The notes below the pieces were generated by a model. That model was not told the origin of the DNA. It was given only the letters and a program-made list of their open reading frames with translations, and ran no database searches. Shown piece by piece: positions 21,036 through 30,839 of a stretch of DNA of 64,000 nt. The translations under genes and the position numbers were made by a program. The first letter of the stretch is position 1. Each line of letters begins with the position of its first letter. The DNA comes from Leuconostocaceae bacterium ESL0723 (lineage in GTDB: Bacteria; Bacillota; Bacilli; Lactobacillales; Lactobacillaceae). The stretch spans positions 122,501 to 186,500 of the forward strand of contig CP113928.1 in NCBI GenBank assembly GCA_029392055.1, written 5' to 3'.

Positions 21036-21049
21036 GGAGGGAAGCAAAC

Positions 21050-21463
21050 ATGTTAGTACCAAAGCGTGTTAAGTACCGCCGTGTTCACCGTGGCCACATG
21101 CGTGGTGAAGCTAAGGGTGGTAAGACGGTTGCTTTCGGTGAGTATGGCTTGCAAGCAACGACTTCAAGCTGGATTACCAACCGTCAAATTGAAGCTGCCC
21201 GTATTGCAATGACTCGTTATATGAAGCGTGGTGGTAAGGTTTGGATTAAGATCTTCCCTCACAAGTCGTATACTTCGAAGGGTGTTGGTGTTCGAATGGG
21301 TAACGGTAAGGGTTCACCTGAAGGTTGGGTAGCCCCCGTTAAGCGCGGTAAGGTAATGTTTGAAGTTGGTGGCGTTTCTAAGCCAGTTGCTTTGGAAGCA
21401 TTGCGTCTTGCCCAGTACAAGTTGCCTGTTCGTACCAAGATTATTGCTCGGGAGGCTGAATAA
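21050..21463 (+). CDS. rplP: 50S ribosomal protein L16
   Basis: Large-subunit protein that positions the A-site tRNA. The 137 residues begin [19 protein letters not shown]. The conserved [15 protein letters not shown] loop is present. It overlaps the rpmC start by one base (TAATG). Confidence 0.98.
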   Translation: MLVPKRVKYRRVHRGHMRGEAKGGKTVAFGEYGLQATTSSWITNRQIEAARIAMTRYMKRGGKVWIKIFPHKSYTSKGVGVRMGNGKGSPEGWVAPVKRGKVMFEVGGVSKPVALEALRLAQYKLPVRTKIIAREAE

Positions 21464-21669
21464 TGACAAAAGCAAACGAATTTAAGGCTTTGTCACTTGA
21501 GGATTTGCAGAAGCGCGAAGCCGAATTCAAGGAAGAATTGTTCAACCTGCGTTTTCAGTTAGCCACTGGTCAGCTGGAAAACACGGCCCGCATTTCAAAA
21601 GTTCGTAAGGACATTGCCCGGGTAAAGACGGTTATCCGTGCCCAAGAATTGGCGCAAGCCAACAAATAA
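21463..21669 (+). CDS. rpmC: 50S ribosomal protein L29
   Basis: A small helical hairpin protein at the tunnel exit, next to L23. The 68 residues contain the family core [20 protein letters not shown]. Translationally coupled to rplP. Confidence 0.97.
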   Translation: MTKANEFKALSLEDLQKREAEFKEELFNLRFQLATGQLENTARISKVRKDIARVKTVIRAQELAQANK

Positions 21670-21691
21670 GACGAAAGGAAGAAGCTGAAAA

Positions 21692-21958
21692 ATGAGTGAA
21701 GAACGTAATGCTCGTAAGGTTTTGCGTGGACGCGTTGTTTCAGACAAGATGGATAAAACCATTACGGTTGCCATCGAAACCTATGTAACGCACCCAGTCT
21801 ACGGAAAGCGAGTTCGCTACACGAAGAAGTTCAAGGCCCATGATGAAAAGAACGTTGCCAAGCAAGGTGACTTTGTTGAAATCATGGAAACTCGTCCTCT
21901 GTCTGCAACTAAGCACTTCCGTTTGGTTAAGGTAATTGAAGAGGCTGTTGTCCTTTAA
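21692..21958 (+). CDS. rpsQ: 30S ribosomal protein S17
   Basis: Early 16S rRNA binder. The 88 residues include the OB-fold core [19 protein letters not shown] and [16 protein letters not shown]. It has its own ribosome-binding site (AAAGGAAG) 22 bases after rpmC. Confidence 0.98.
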   Translation: MSEERNARKVLRGRVVSDKMDKTITVAIETYVTHPVYGKRVRYTKKFKAHDEKNVAKQGDFVEIMETRPLSATKHFRLVKVIEEAVVL

Positions 21959-22005
21959 TTCGCCGACTAATCGTCGTAATTAATTGCTAACAAGGAGGAA
22001 AAACC

Positions 22006-22374
22006 ATGATTCAACAAGAGAGTCGTTTAAAAGTGGCTGATAACTCCGGTGCACGGGAAATCTTGACGATTAAAGTGCTCGGTGGCTCTGGCCGTAAATT
22101 TGCTGGTGTCGGTGACATGATTGTTGCGACTGTTAAGCAAGCGATTCCTGGTGGTAACGTCAAGAAGGGTGATGTCGTTAAGGCGGTCATCGTCCGGACT
22201 GTTTCTGACGTTCGCCGTACCGATGGTTCATACATCAACTTTGATGAAAACGCTGCCGTAATCGTTAAGGATGACAAGCAGCCCGTTGGTACCCGTATCT
22301 TTGGCCCAGTTGCGCGTGAATTGCGTGACGGCGAATACATGCGGATTGTTTCTTTGGCACCAGAAGTGCTCTAA
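22006..22374 (+). CDS. rplN: 50S ribosomal protein L14
   Basis: Intersubunit bridge protein. The 122 residues start [19 protein letters not shown] and end with [10 protein letters not shown], as expected. CAAGGAGGA precedes the ATG. Confidence 0.98.
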   Translation: MIQQESRLKVADNSGAREILTIKVLGGSGRKFAGVGDMIVATVKQAIPGGNVKKGDVVKAVIVRTVSDVRRTDGSYINFDENAAVIVKDDKQPVGTRIFGPVARELRDGEYMRIVSLAPEVL

Positions 22375-22396
22375 TACTGACAAGGAGGAGCCATTC

Positions 22397-22705
22397 ATGT
22401 TTGTAAAAACAGGTGATAAGGTTCGCGTAATTGCCGGCAAGGACAAGGGTAAGGAAGGTACGGTTACTAAGACTGTGGCTGCCAAGGACCGTGTTGTTGT
22501 CGAAGGCGTGAACATCGTTAAGAAGCATCAAAAGCCTTCTAACGAATATCCACAGGGTGGTGTCATCGACATCGAGGCACCTATCCATGTGTCAAACGTG
22601 CAATTGCTGGACCCTTCAACCAACGAACCTACTCGGGTTGGTTTCAAGATTGAAGACGGCAAGAAGGTACGTGTTGCTAAGAAGTCTGGTAAGGTACTGG
22701 GCTAA
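22397..22705 (+). CDS. rplX: 50S ribosomal protein L24
   Basis: Assembly initiator of the large subunit. The 102 residues start at [20 protein letters not shown], a KOW motif. I chose the ATG at 22397, which lies behind CAAGGAGGAG; a longer in-frame extension would run back into rplN and has no support. Confidence 0.96.
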   Translation: MFVKTGDKVRVIAGKDKGKEGTVTKTVAAKDRVVVEGVNIVKKHQKPSNEYPQGGVIDIEAPIHVSNVQLLDPSTNEPTRVGFKIEDGKKVRVAKKSGKVLG

Positions 22706-22729
22706 TTTCTGAAAGGTGAAATCATTTTC

Positions 22730-23272
22730 ATGGCAAATAGTTTAAAAGAAAAATATGTTAATGAAGTTCAACCTGCTTTGATCAAAAAGTTTGATTTTAC
22801 TTCACCAATGCAAGCACCCAAGCTTGAGAAGATTGTCTTAAACATGGGTGTTGGTGATGCCGTTTCAAACTCAAAGAACTTGGATGAAGCGGTTGAGGAA
22901 TTGAAGTTGATTGCTGGTCAGCAGCCAGTAATCACTCGGGCAAAGAAGTCAATCGCCGGTTTCCGTCTCCGTGAGGGTATGGCAATCGGAACCAAGGTTA
23001 CTTTGCGTGGCGAGCGGATGTATGATTTCTTGGACAAGTTGATTAACATCTCACTGCCCCGTGTCCGTGATTTCCACGGTGTATCTCCTAAGGCCTTCGA
23101 TGGTCGTGGAAACTACACCCTGGGTATCCGGGAACAGTTGATCTTCCCAGAAATTGATTTTGACCAAGTTAACCGTGTGCGTGGTTTGGATATCGTTATC
23201 GTAACCACAGCACCCGATGATGAACAAGGCCACGCCTTACTAGCTGACCTGGGCATGCCATTTGCCAAGTAA
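22730..23272 (+). CDS. rplE: 50S ribosomal protein L5
   Basis: Central protuberance protein that binds 5S rRNA and touches the P-site tRNA. The 180 residues contain [19 protein letters not shown] and [20 protein letters not shown]. The gene that normally follows, rpsN (S14), is missing. Confidence 0.98.
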   Translation: MANSLKEKYVNEVQPALIKKFDFTSPMQAPKLEKIVLNMGVGDAVSNSKNLDEAVEELKLIAGQQPVITRAKKSIAGFRLREGMAIGTKVTLRGERMYDFLDKLINISLPRVRDFHGVSPKAFDGRGNYTLGIREQLIFPEIDFDQVNRVRGLDIVIVTTAPDDEQGHALLADLGMPFAK

Positions 23273-23281
23273 GCTAGTCTG

Positions 23282-23316
23282 AAAATGCGGTTACTCGTTT
23301 TGAGTGACGCGTTTTT
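23282..23316 (+). terminator. Terminator-like hairpin inside the spc operon
   Basis: AAAATGC(G)GTTACTC, loop GTTTT, GAGTGACGCGTTTT: about 14 pairs with a single bulged G, followed by a T-run. It lies directly after rplE in the 128-base gap where rpsN is normally found. It may act as an attenuator within the operon or as a full terminator with a further promoter before rpsH. Confidence 0.6.
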
Positions 23317-23400
23317 AACTGTTAAGGACCCGTTCGTTAGCAGTTAAGAGCGTGTTACCTATTGTAATAGCGTTCAAAATATAAAGGAGGATATCGATAG

Positions 23401-23799
23401 ATGTCTATGACTGATCCAATTGCTGATTTCTTAACTCGGATTCGTAACGCCAACTTGGCCCGTCACGATTCAGTTGAAATTCCAGCATCAAACATTAAGA
23501 AGAGCATGGCTGAAATCTTGAAGAATGAAGGTTTCATCCGTGACGTTGAGTACCTTGATGATAACAAGCAAGGTTCCATCCGCGTATTTTTGAAGTACGG
23601 GGAAGATAAGGAACGCGTTATCACTGGTATCAAGCGTGTTTCAAAGCCTGGTCTGCGTAAGTACGTGAAGGCCGAGGACCTGCCAAAGGTTCTTAACGGT
23701 CTGGGTATTGCTATCCTGTCAACGTCAAACGGCGTGATTACGGATAAGGATGCCCGTGCTAAGCAGGTCGGCGGCGAAGTGCTGGCTTACGTTTGGTAA
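23401..23799 (+). CDS. rpsH: 30S ribosomal protein S8
   Basis: Central-domain 16S rRNA binder and, in E. coli, the repressor of the spc operon. The 132 residues start [18 protein letters not shown] and include [24 protein letters not shown] precedes the ATG. The unusually long upstream gap contains a hairpin and no rpsN. Confidence 0.98.
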   Translation: MSMTDPIADFLTRIRNANLARHDSVEIPASNIKKSMAEILKNEGFIRDVEYLDDNKQGSIRVFLKYGEDKERVITGIKRVSKPGLRKYVKAEDLPKVLNGLGIAILSTSNGVITDKDARAKQVGGEVLAYVW

Positions 23800-23823
23800 T
23801 ATATCTAAGAAAGGAGACTTACC

Positions 23824-24360
23824 ATGAGCCGTATTGGAAATCGAGTACTGACGCTTCCAGCTGATGTAACCATTTCAGAAAACGAAAACACGGTCACCGT
23901 TAAGGGACCTAAGGGTGAATTGACTCGTCAAATCTCACCAGTTATCACCATGCACGTTAACGGTCCAGAAATCACTTTCACTGCTGAAAGTAATGATTAC
24001 CGGACCCGTGCCCTGCACGGTACTACTAATGCAAACGTTGCCAACATGATTGAAGGGGTAACGGAAGGCTTTAGTAAGACTTTGAAGATGGTCGGTGTTG
24101 GTTACCGTGCCGCTAAGTCAGGTTCAAAGCTGACTTTGAACGTGGGTTACTCACACCCAGTTGACTTCGAAGACCGCGATGGTCTGACGGTTGAAGTACC
24201 AGATGCTTTGACGATTAAGATTTCAGGAATCTCAAAGCAGCGCGTTGGTGATTTCGCAGCCGAAATCCGCGCCATCCGTCCCCCAGAGCCCTATAAGGGT
24301 AAGGGAATTCGTTACGAAGGCGAACATGTCCGTCGTAAGGAAGGTAAGACTGGTAAGTAA
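23824..24360 (+). CDS. rplF: 50S ribosomal protein L6
   Basis: Sits at the base of the L7/L12 stalk near the GTPase centre. The 178 residues contain the two L6 repeats, with [12 protein letters not shown] early and [20 protein letters not shown] at the end. Confidence 0.98.
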   Translation: MSRIGNRVLTLPADVTISENENTVTVKGPKGELTRQISPVITMHVNGPEITFTAESNDYRTRALHGTTNANVANMIEGVTEGFSKTLKMVGVGYRAAKSGSKLTLNVGYSHPVDFEDRDGLTVEVPDALTIKISGISKQRVGDFAAEIRAIRPPEPYKGKGIRYEGEHVRRKEGKTGK

Positions 24361-24440
24361 TTTTTACTACCAGCTTGCACTAAGATTTAATTTTAACAAT
24401 ATGATGGCCTTGGCCATTGGATGAAAAGGAAAGCACAGCT

Positions 24441-24794
24441 ATGATTACGAAACCAGATAAGAACAAGCTCCGCGCAAAGCGCCACAAGCGCGTGCGTGGC
24501 AAGATCTCTGGTACTGCTGCTCGCCCCCGTTTGAACGTTTTCCGTTCTAATGTAAACATCTACGCTCAATTAATTGATGACGTAGCGGGTGTAACGCTAG
24601 CAAGTGCCTCAAGTAAAAGTGAAGGTGTCTCAGGCACCAAGACTGAACAAGCCGTTAAGGTTGGTGAATTAATCGCCAAGCACGCCAAGGATGCCAAGAT
24701 TGAAGAAGTTGTCTTCGATCGTGGTGGTTACGTTTATCACGGACGGGTTAAGGCTTTGGCCGATTCTGCTCGTGAAAACGGATTGAAGTTCTAA
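24441..24794 (+). CDS. rplR: 50S ribosomal protein L18
   Basis: 5S rRNA-binding protein of the central protuberance. The 117 residues start at [20 protein letters not shown] chose the ATG at 24441 with AAAGGAAAG upstream; an in-frame ATG at 24417 would add eight unrelated residues. Confidence 0.95.
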   Translation: MITKPDKNKLRAKRHKRVRGKISGTAARPRLNVFRSNVNIYAQLIDDVAGVTLASASSKSEGVSGTKTEQAVKVGELIAKHAKDAKIEEVVFDRGGYVYHGRVKALADSARENGLKF

Positions 24795-24813
24795 GGAAAG
24801 GAGGAATAAATAA

Positions 24814-25320
24814 ATGGTTGAATTCGTTAATCCTAAGTCACTTGGTGAATTAGAAGAAAACGTTGTTGCAATTAACCGTGTCACCAAGGTTGTTAAGGGT
24901 GGCCGTCGTCTGCGTTTCGCTGCCCTCGTCGTGGTTGGTGATCGTCAAGGCCACGTTGGTTTTGGAACTGGAAAAGCGCAAGAAGTCCCAGAAGCCATCC
25001 GTAAGGGTGTTGAAGATGCAAAGCGCAACTTGATGACTGTCCCAACTTTGGGTACTACTGTTCCTCACGCCGTAACTGGTGAATGGGCTGGTGGTAAGAT
25101 CTTAGTTAAGCCAGCCGCTGAAGGTGCTGGTGTTGCCGCTGGTGGATCAACTCGTTCCGTGATGGAATTGGCTGGTATCGCTGATGTGACCGCTAAGTCA
25201 CTGGGTTCATCAACGCCAGTCAACGTTGTCCGGGCTACTTTCGATGCCCTGACTAAGCTTAAGAGCGCTGAAGGTGTTGCGAAGTTGCGTGGTGTTTCCT
25301 TAGAACACCTGGCTGAATAA
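24814..25320 (+). CDS. rpsE: 30S ribosomal protein S5
   Basis: Decoding-fidelity protein at the mRNA entry site; spectinomycin-resistance mutations map here. The 168 residues include [20 protein letters not shown] and the C-terminal [16 protein letters not shown]. Confidence 0.98.
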   Translation: MVEFVNPKSLGELEENVVAINRVTKVVKGGRRLRFAALVVVGDRQGHVGFGTGKAQEVPEAIRKGVEDAKRNLMTVPTLGTTVPHAVTGEWAGGKILVKPAAEGAGVAAGGSTRSVMELAGIADVTAKSLGSSTPVNVVRATFDALTKLKSAEGVAKLRGVSLEHLAE

Positions 25321-25331
25321 GGAGTGATAAC

Positions 25332-25514
25332 ATGGCTAACTTAAAGATCACTTTGATTAGAAGTGCAGCTCACCGCTTGCCAAAGCAGCGCGCCATCGTT
25401 AAGTCATTGGGACTTAACCGGGTGTCAAGTTCAGTGGTGAAGCCTGATAACGATGCAACCCGTGGTGCTATTTTCCACATCGCCCACTTGGTTAGTGTCG
25501 AAGAAGTAAAGTAA
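25332..25514 (+). CDS. rpmD: 50S ribosomal protein L30
   Basis: Small large-subunit protein of 60 residues with the family core [20 protein letters not shown] and [14 protein letters not shown]. It begins 11 bases after rpsE. Confidence 0.97.
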   Translation: MANLKITLIRSAAHRLPKQRAIVKSLGLNRVSSSVVKPDNDATRGAIFHIAHLVSVEEVK

Positions 25515-25542
25515 ACAAATAAAGTAAAGGAGGCACCATAAG

Positions 25543-25977
25543 ATGGATTTGAATGAATTACAGCCAGCTGCTGGTTCACGTCAAGACCGCAACCGTGTGG
25601 GCCGTGGTATGTCATCTGGGAATGGTAAGACTTCTGGACGTGGTCAGAAGGGTCAAAAGGCCCGTGGTAAGACCCGTCTAGGATTCGAAGGTGGTCAGAT
25701 GCCACTGTACCGTCGTATTCCTAAGCGTGGCTTTACCAACATTTCCCGCAAGGAATTTGCGATTGTTAACGTCGAAAAGTTGAATGATTTTGACGACGGA
25801 ACCGAAGTAACCCCAACCCTCTTGGTTGAGAACGGTTTGGTAAAGAACGAAAAGTCAGGCATCAAGATTTTGGGCGAAGGTAAGCTTGAAAAGAAGCTGA
25901 CTGTTAAGGCTAACAAGTTTTCTGCTGCAGCTGCGGCTGCCATTGAACAAGCTGGTGGTTCAACTGAGGTGATTTAA
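25543..25977 (+). CDS. rplO: 50S ribosomal protein L15
   Basis: Late-assembly large-subunit protein. The 144 residues show the glycine/basic-rich N terminus ([20 protein letters not shown]) and the RIPKRGFTN motif. Its stop overlaps the secY start by one base. Confidence 0.98.
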   Translation: MDLNELQPAAGSRQDRNRVGRGMSSGNGKTSGRGQKGQKARGKTRLGFEGGQMPLYRRIPKRGFTNISRKEFAIVNVEKLNDFDDGTEVTPTLLVENGLVKNEKSGIKILGEGKLEKKLTVKANKFSAAAAAAIEQAGGSTEVI

Positions 25978-27275
25978 TGCTTAGCACGTTATTTAATGCA
26001 GTGCGCCAAAAAGATATTCGCAAGAAACTGGGCTGGACCATCCTTCTCCTCTTTATTTACCGGATTGGGATTCACATTACAGTACCCGGTGTTAACCCAG
26101 CCGCTTTGACCCAGATGTCAAGCAACGGCTTGCTTAACATCTTAAACATCTTTTCCGGTGGCGGATTGCTGAACTTCTCGCTTTTTGCGATGGGTGTTTC
26201 GCCATACGTTACTGCACAAATCGTTGTGCAGCTTTTGCAATTAGATATCGTGCCACGCTTTGTTGAATGGAGTAAGCAAGGAGAGGTCGGCCGCCGTAAG
26301 CTGAACCAAGCGACCCGGTGGATGACCATTGTCTTTGCCTTCCTTCAATCAATTGGAATTACGGCCGGGTTTAACTCCCTGTCGGCTTATGGCTTGGTCA
26401 AGCAGACCAACAACGTCATGTCCTTTATCGTGATTGGTTCGGTAATGACGATTGGAACTTTCTTTGCCATGTGGCTGGGTGAGATGATTACGGAAAAGGG
26501 TCTTGGAAACGGGGTTTCCATGATTATCTTTGCCGGAATTATTTCCCAGATGCCTTCTGGTCTCTATGAAATCTTCCAGGAAAACGTCTTGCACACCAGC
26601 GGTAGTGAACTCATTACCGGTTGGGTCTTTGTGGCCGTAGTTATTGCTGCCATCATTTTGACAGTCGGGATTACGACCTGGTTCTACGAGGCAACCCGTC
26701 GACTGCAGATTCAATATACGCGGTCGGCTTCCTCATATGGTAGCGAAGCCTACCTACCATTGAAGTTAAACGTGTCTGGGGTTATCCCGGTCATCTTCGC
26801 TTCATCATTTATTAGTACGCCCCAGACCATCCTCTTTGCCTTCCAAGACAAGTACGGAACGGCTGGTTGGTATAAGGTTGCCCAGCAGATCTTTAGTTTG
26901 ACGACGCTGCCTGGTGCCATCTTCTATACCTTACTGATTATTGTGTTTACTTACTTCTACGCCTTTGTTCAGGTTAACCCTGAAAAGCTGGCTGAGAACT
27001 TGCAAAAGCAGGGCGCCTACATTGTCAATGTCCGCCCTGGTTTGGAAACGCAAAAGTTCATTACTCAATTACTGCTGCGCCTGAGCTTTGTCGGCGCGCT
27101 CTTCCTGGGATTCGTTGCCCTAGTGCCACTGGTGGCTTCGGACTTCTGGGGACTGAATGAAAAGATTGGCCTGGGTGGTACCAGCCTGCTGATCACAATC
27201 GGTGTAACCCTTGACTTGATTCGTCAGGTTGATGGTCTGATGCAAAAGAAGAACTACACCGGCTTTATTCAATAA
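25977..27275 (+). CDS. secY: Preprotein translocase channel subunit SecY
   Basis: Ten-helix membrane channel of the Sec translocase, working with SecE, SecG and the SecA motor. The 432 residues include the plug/first-helix region GLLNILNIFSGGGLLNFSLF and the cytoplasmic loops that bind SecA and ribosomes (ATRRLQIQYTRS; QKQGAYIVNVRPG). TAATG overlap with rplO ties its translation to the ribosomal operon. Confidence 0.98.
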   Translation: MLSTLFNAVRQKDIRKKLGWTILLLFIYRIGIHITVPGVNPAALTQMSSNGLLNILNIFSGGGLLNFSLFAMGVSPYVTAQIVVQLLQLDIVPRFVEWSKQGEVGRRKLNQATRWMTIVFAFLQSIGITAGFNSLSAYGLVKQTNNVMSFIVIGSVMTIGTFFAMWLGEMITEKGLGNGVSMIIFAGIISQMPSGLYEIFQENVLHTSGSELITGWVFVAVVIAAIILTVGITTWFYEATRRLQIQYTRSASSYGSEAYLPLKLNVSGVIPVIFASSFISTPQTILFAFQDKYGTAGWYKVAQQIFSLTTLPGAIFYTLLIIVFTYFYAFVQVNPEKLAENLQKQGAYIVNVRPGLETQKFITQLLLRLSFVGALFLGFVALVPLVASDFWGLNEKIGLGGTSLLITIGVTLDLIRQVDGLMQKKNYTGFIQ

Positions 27276-27306
27276 GCGTAGACTAGCTCAAGGAGGCTAA
27301 GTAAAG

Positions 27307-27873
27307 ATGGTTATGAATTTGATTCTATTGGGCTTGCCTGGTGCCGGAAAGGGTACCCAGGCGGACAAGATTGTAAAAGATTATGCTGTTGTCCACATTA
27401 GTACCGGGGATATCTTCCGGGCTAATCTAGCTCAAAACACTGACCTGGGTAAAGAAGCCCGTTCCTACATGGATTCGGGTAACCTGGTCCCAGATAAGAT
27501 TACCAATGCCATGGTAGCTGACCGTTTGTTGGCTGCCGATGTCAAGGAACACGGCTTTATGCTGGACGGCTACCCTCGTAATGAGGAACAGGCCCGTTTC
27601 CTGGATGGTTTCTTGGATGAACGTGGCGAAAAGGTTTCGGCTACGCTGTATTTCAAGGTCAGTGATGATATTTTGCGGCAACGCTTGCTTGGCCGCGGTC
27701 GGGCGGATGATACGCCAGCCGTGATTGACAAGCGCCTGCAGGTCAACAAGGCTGCCAACCTACCCCTAGTTGATTATTACCAGGCTGAAGGCGTGCTACA
27801 CACCATCGACGGAGACGGCGATGTGGATAGCATTTACCAAAACGTGAAGAAGGTTTTGGATAGCCTGAGCTAA
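27307..27873 (+). CDS. adk: Adenylate kinase (short-lid form)
   Basis: Balances ATP + AMP with 2 ADP. The P-loop [10 protein letters not shown] (residues 10-19), the AMP-binding [14 protein letters not shown] and the LID arginine region [13 protein letters not shown] are clear. At 188 residues it lacks the 27-residue lid insertion, with its zinc cysteines, found in most Gram-positive enzymes. ATG 27307 (MVMNLIL) lies at a workable distance from AAGGAGG; the ATG at 27313 is the alternative. Placement after secY is standard. Confidence 0.96.
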   Translation: MVMNLILLGLPGAGKGTQADKIVKDYAVVHISTGDIFRANLAQNTDLGKEARSYMDSGNLVPDKITNAMVADRLLAADVKEHGFMLDGYPRNEEQARFLDGFLDERGEKVSATLYFKVSDDILRQRLLGRGRADDTPAVIDKRLQVNKAANLPLVDYYQAEGVLHTIDGDGDVDSIYQNVKKVLDSLS

Positions 27874-27886
27874 GCGGCTTGGCGCC

Positions 27887-27915
27887 TTGCTTTATAACTT
27901 TGTTTCTGGTATAAT
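27887..27915 (+). promoter_or_regulatory. Internal promoter before infA
   Basis: TTGCTT (27887-27892), a 17-base spacer and TATAAT (27910-27915) with an extended TGG motif lie in the adk-infA gap. It would drive infA and the alpha operon independently of the S10/spc promoters. Confidence 0.65.
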
Positions 27916-27975
27916 TTGATAGGTTGAGCTCTTATCAATTAAATTGATTGTACGTTGACACGGGAGGTAATGTGC

Positions 27976-28191
27976 GTGGCCAATGATGTCATAGAAATTG
28001 AAGGCAAAATCAAAGAGACGATGCCAAATGCGATGTTCCAAGTGGAACTCGAAAACGGGGCAGTTATCTTAGCCCACGTGTCAGGTAAGATTCGTAAGAA
28101 CTTCATTCGAATCCTGCCTGGCGACCGGGTGACGGTCGAAATGTCACCATACGACCTGACTAAGGGTCGGATCACTTACCGTTTCCGGTAA
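27976..28191 (+). CDS. infA: Translation initiation factor IF-1
   Basis: Blocks the A site of the 30S subunit during initiation. The 71-residue OB-fold protein matches the family from [20 protein letters not shown] to [11 protein letters not shown] chose the GTG at 27976 because it gives the normal length and an 8-base spacing from GGGAGG. The ATG at 27970 would add two residues and sits too close to the site. Confidence 0.93.
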   Translation: MANDVIEIEGKIKETMPNAMFQVELENGAVILAHVSGKIRKNFIRILPGDRVTVEMSPYDLTKGRITYRFR

Positions 28192-28240
28192 GTGATGAGA
28201 ACGGAAAAATAATCAGTTAACCGAATAGGAGGAATAGATT

Positions 28241-28360
28241 ATGAAAGTACGTCCATCAGTTAAAAAAATGTGTGAAGCTTGCCGGATTATCAAGCGTAAT
28301 GGCCGCACGATGGTCATTTGCCCTGCTAACCCAAAGCACAAGCAACGCGCAGGTAAGTAA
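28241..28360 (+). CDS. rpmJ: 50S ribosomal protein L36
   Basis: A 39-residue zinc-ribbon protein ([20 protein letters not shown] start, ending KHKQRAGK). It is the zinc-binding form: the ligands CEAC and C27 with H33 are all present. It has a TAGGAGGA site and lies between infA and rpsM, its usual place. Confidence 0.97.
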   Translation: MKVRPSVKKMCEACRIIKRNGRTMVICPANPKHKQRAGK

Positions 28361-28435
28361 GACTTACCACCCACTTAACCATGCTTGAAAAGACATTGAT
28401 GTTATTTTCAAAATATTAAAAGGAGGTAAATTGTT

Positions 28436-28807
28436 ATGGCTCGTATTGCAGGAGTTGATTTGCCACGTGACAAGCGAATTGTCATTGGCCTAACCTACAT
28501 TTACGGAATCGGTAATTCAACTGCAAAGAAGATTTTGGACGAAGCTGGTGTATCCGAAGACGTGCGTGTGCGCGACTTGACGGTTGACCAGGAAGACCAA
28601 ATCCGTTCAGCTATGGATAAGTTGAACTTGCAGTTGGAAGGTGACTTGCGTCGTAAGATCTCACTTGATATCAAGGGATTGCAAGAAATCGCCTCATACC
28701 GTGGTATTCGTCACCGTAAGGGCTTGCCTGTTCGTGGTCAGCGCACCAAGAACAACGCCCGTACGCGTAAAGGCCCAGCTACAGCAATTGCTGGTAAGAA
28801 GAAGTAA
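28436..28807 (+). CDS. rpsM: 30S ribosomal protein S13
   Basis: Head protein forming intersubunit bridges. The 123 residues start [20 protein letters not shown] and carry the basic tail [23 protein letters not shown] precedes the ATG. Confidence 0.98.
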   Translation: MARIAGVDLPRDKRIVIGLTYIYGIGNSTAKKILDEAGVSEDVRVRDLTVDQEDQIRSAMDKLNLQLEGDLRRKISLDIKGLQEIASYRGIRHRKGLPVRGQRTKNNARTRKGPATAIAGKKK

Positions 28808-28986
28808 GACTTCTTTGGCAGTACTCGTTTTTGGAATTTAGCATTTGTAAGAAAGCTAGTCTTTCGTTATAAGCGTTTGATCCTATTCGATGCCGCATAT
28901 GATTATCACAACCATAGTTGTGTAATGTTGGTTAAGTTATTTAACCCGAGAAATTATTACAAGTATTGAAAAGGAGGAAAAACATT

Positions 28987-29373
28987 ATGGCTGGTCGTCC
29001 AACGCGTAAGCGTCGTGTGAAAAAGAATATTGAGACTGGTGTGGCCCATATCCATGCCACTTTCAATAACACCATCGTCATGATTACTGATGCCCAGGGT
29101 AACGCTGTTGCCTGGTCATCAGCCGGTGCCTTAGGCTTCAAGGGAAGTCGTAAGTCAACGCCGTTCGCGGCTCAAATGGCCGCTGAAGCAGCAGCCAAGG
29201 GTGCCATGGAAATGAACATGCGTACCGTTGCAGTTACTGTTAAGGGTCCCGGTTCTGGTCGTGAATCAGCAATCCGTGCTTTGGCAGCTGCAGGTCTGGA
29301 AGTAACATCAATTCGCGATGTTACCCCAATTCCCCATAACGGAACGCGCCCACCTAAGCGTCGTCGTGTTTAA
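28987..29373 (+). CDS. rpsK: 30S ribosomal protein S11
   Basis: Platform protein near the E site. The 128 residues start at [20 protein letters not shown] and end PPKRRRV. The ATG at 28987 with AAAGGAGGA fits the family; a longer frame from 28966 starts inside the ribosome-binding region. The 179-base gap before it holds a CACAAC/GTTGTG hairpin and no gene. Confidence 0.97.
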   Translation: MAGRPTRKRRVKKNIETGVAHIHATFNNTIVMITDAQGNAVAWSSAGALGFKGSRKSTPFAAQMAAEAAAKGAMEMNMRTVAVTVKGPGSGRESAIRALAAAGLEVTSIRDVTPIPHNGTRPPKRRRV

Positions 29374-29420
29374 TAGCAATTCATTGCTCTTGCTTTGAAT
29401 GAGGGGGTAAAGATTTACAG

Positions 29421-30365
29421 ATGATTGAATTTGAAAAGCCAGATATTCATAACATCGAAGAGGATGCCAACTATGGCAAGTTTGTTATAGAACCTCTTGA
29501 GCGTGGCTATGGTACGACCTTAGGTAATTCTTTGCGTCGGGTCATGCTATCCTCGCTTCCTGGCGTAGCTATCAACACGGTTCAAATTGATGGCGTGGTC
29601 CATGAATTTTCAACTGTTGATGGTGTAGTGGAAGATGTTACGCAGCTGATTTTGAATCTGAAGAAGGTTGTTTTGGCAACTGATTCAGAAGAAGAGCACA
29701 GCCTTGAAATCGACGTTGAAGGGCCATTAGACGTAACTGCTGCTGACCTTAAGGGCAGCGCCGACATCGAAGTGTTGAATCCTGATTTGCACATTGCAAC
29801 CGTTGCAGCTGGTAAGTCACTTCACATGAATGTCACGGCTATTAAAGGACGTGGCTACTCTTCAGCTGATGAGAACAAACAATTGCGTGATGAAATGCCA
29901 ATTGGCGTTCTGACGGTTGATTCAATCTATACACCCATCGATCGTGTAAACTACCACGTTGAAAATAAGCGGGTTGGTTCACGTGATGATTATGATAAGT
30001 TGACCATGGAAGTTTGGACCAACGGCTCAATTAAGCCTAGTGATGCTTTGAGTCTTGGGGCCAAGATCCTAACGGAACACTTAAACTTATTTACTGATAT
30101 TTCACCAGTCGCTTCTGAAGCGAATGTCATGGTGGAATCTGAACCAGTTCAAACCAGCGCCGCTGATTTGGCACCAATTGAGGACTTGGACCTGTCGGTT
30201 CGTTCTTATAACTGCCTGAAGCGCGCCGGTATTAATACCATTGATGAATTAACTGACCGGACTGAAGCCGATATGATGAAGGTTCGGAACTTGGGTCGTA
30301 AGTCATTAGACGAGATCGAAGAAAAGTTAACTGAAATGGGACTTGGTTTCCGTAAAGAAGATTAA
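29421..30365 (+). CDS. rpoA: RNA polymerase subunit alpha
   Basis: Scaffold for RNA polymerase assembly; the C-terminal domain contacts UP elements and activators. The 314 residues have the dimerising N domain ([20 protein letters not shown]), a linker near 230, and a C domain ending [20 protein letters not shown]. It has GAGGGGG upstream. The gene sits between rpsK and rplQ as in other Firmicutes. Confidence 0.98.
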   Translation: MIEFEKPDIHNIEEDANYGKFVIEPLERGYGTTLGNSLRRVMLSSLPGVAINTVQIDGVVHEFSTVDGVVEDVTQLILNLKKVVLATDSEEEHSLEIDVEGPLDVTAADLKGSADIEVLNPDLHIATVAAGKSLHMNVTAIKGRGYSSADENKQLRDEMPIGVLTVDSIYTPIDRVNYHVENKRVGSRDDYDKLTMEVWTNGSIKPSDALSLGAKILTEHLNLFTDISPVASEANVMVESEPVQTSAADLAPIEDLDLSVRSYNCLKRAGINTIDELTDRTEADMMKVRNLGRKSLDEIEEKLTEMGLGFRKED

Positions 30366-30403
30366 TTTGCTTGTGTAAATACTAGAGAAAAGGAGGATTC
30401 CCG

Positions 30404-30787
30404 ATGTCATACCGTAAGTTGGGTCGTACGTCTTCACAACGCCGGGCGATGTTGCGTGATTTGACCACTGACCTTTTGGTTAATGGTCGCATTACGACGA
30501 CTGAAGCTCGCGCCAAGGAAGTTCGTAAGACGGCCGATAAGATGATCACCCTCGGTAAGCGTGGTGATTTGAACGCCCGCCGTAAGGCAGCGACCTTTGT
30601 CCGCAACGAGATTGCTGACGTAACTGAAGATGGTGAGGACGTAAAGGTACAGTCAACTTTGCAGAAGTTGTTTGACGATGTTGCCCCTCGCTTTGCTGAC
30701 CGTAATGGTGGATACACTCGTATCTACAAGACGGTGCAGCGTCGTGGCGATGCAGCCCAGATGGTTATTTTGGAGCTGGTCGACTAA
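30404..30787 (+). CDS. rplQ: 50S ribosomal protein L17
   Basis: Protein at the tunnel exit region. The 127 residues start [20 protein letters not shown] and end with the expected [15 protein letters not shown]. It is the last gene of the superoperon, followed by a strong terminator. Confidence 0.98.
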   Translation: MSYRKLGRTSSQRRAMLRDLTTDLLVNGRITTTEARAKEVRKTADKMITLGKRGDLNARRKAATFVRNEIADVTEDGEDVKVQSTLQKLFDDVAPRFADRNGGYTRIYKTVQRRGDAAQMVILELVD

Positions 30788-30794
30788 GACAAAT

Positions 30795-30829
30795 AAAAAC
30801 CGTTTAGCCTTAAGCTAAACGGTTTTTTT
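30795..30829 (+). terminator. Terminator of the ribosomal superoperon
   Basis: AAAACCGTTTAGC, loop CTTA, GCTAAACGGTTTTTTT: a perfect stem of 12 or more pairs. It also ends the convergent minus-strand gene. Confidence 0.92.
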
Positions 30830-30839
30830 ATATGCTTTA

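Noticed and set aside
23273-23400. A hidden or frameshifted rpsN in the rplE-rpsH gap
   Set aside because: The gap is 128 bases, too short even for the 61-residue zinc form (about 186 bases), and no S14-like peptide is readable in any frame.
27955-27975. An upstream start for infA at 27955
   Set aside because: It would place the start before the ribosome-binding site and add residues absent from all IF-1 proteins.
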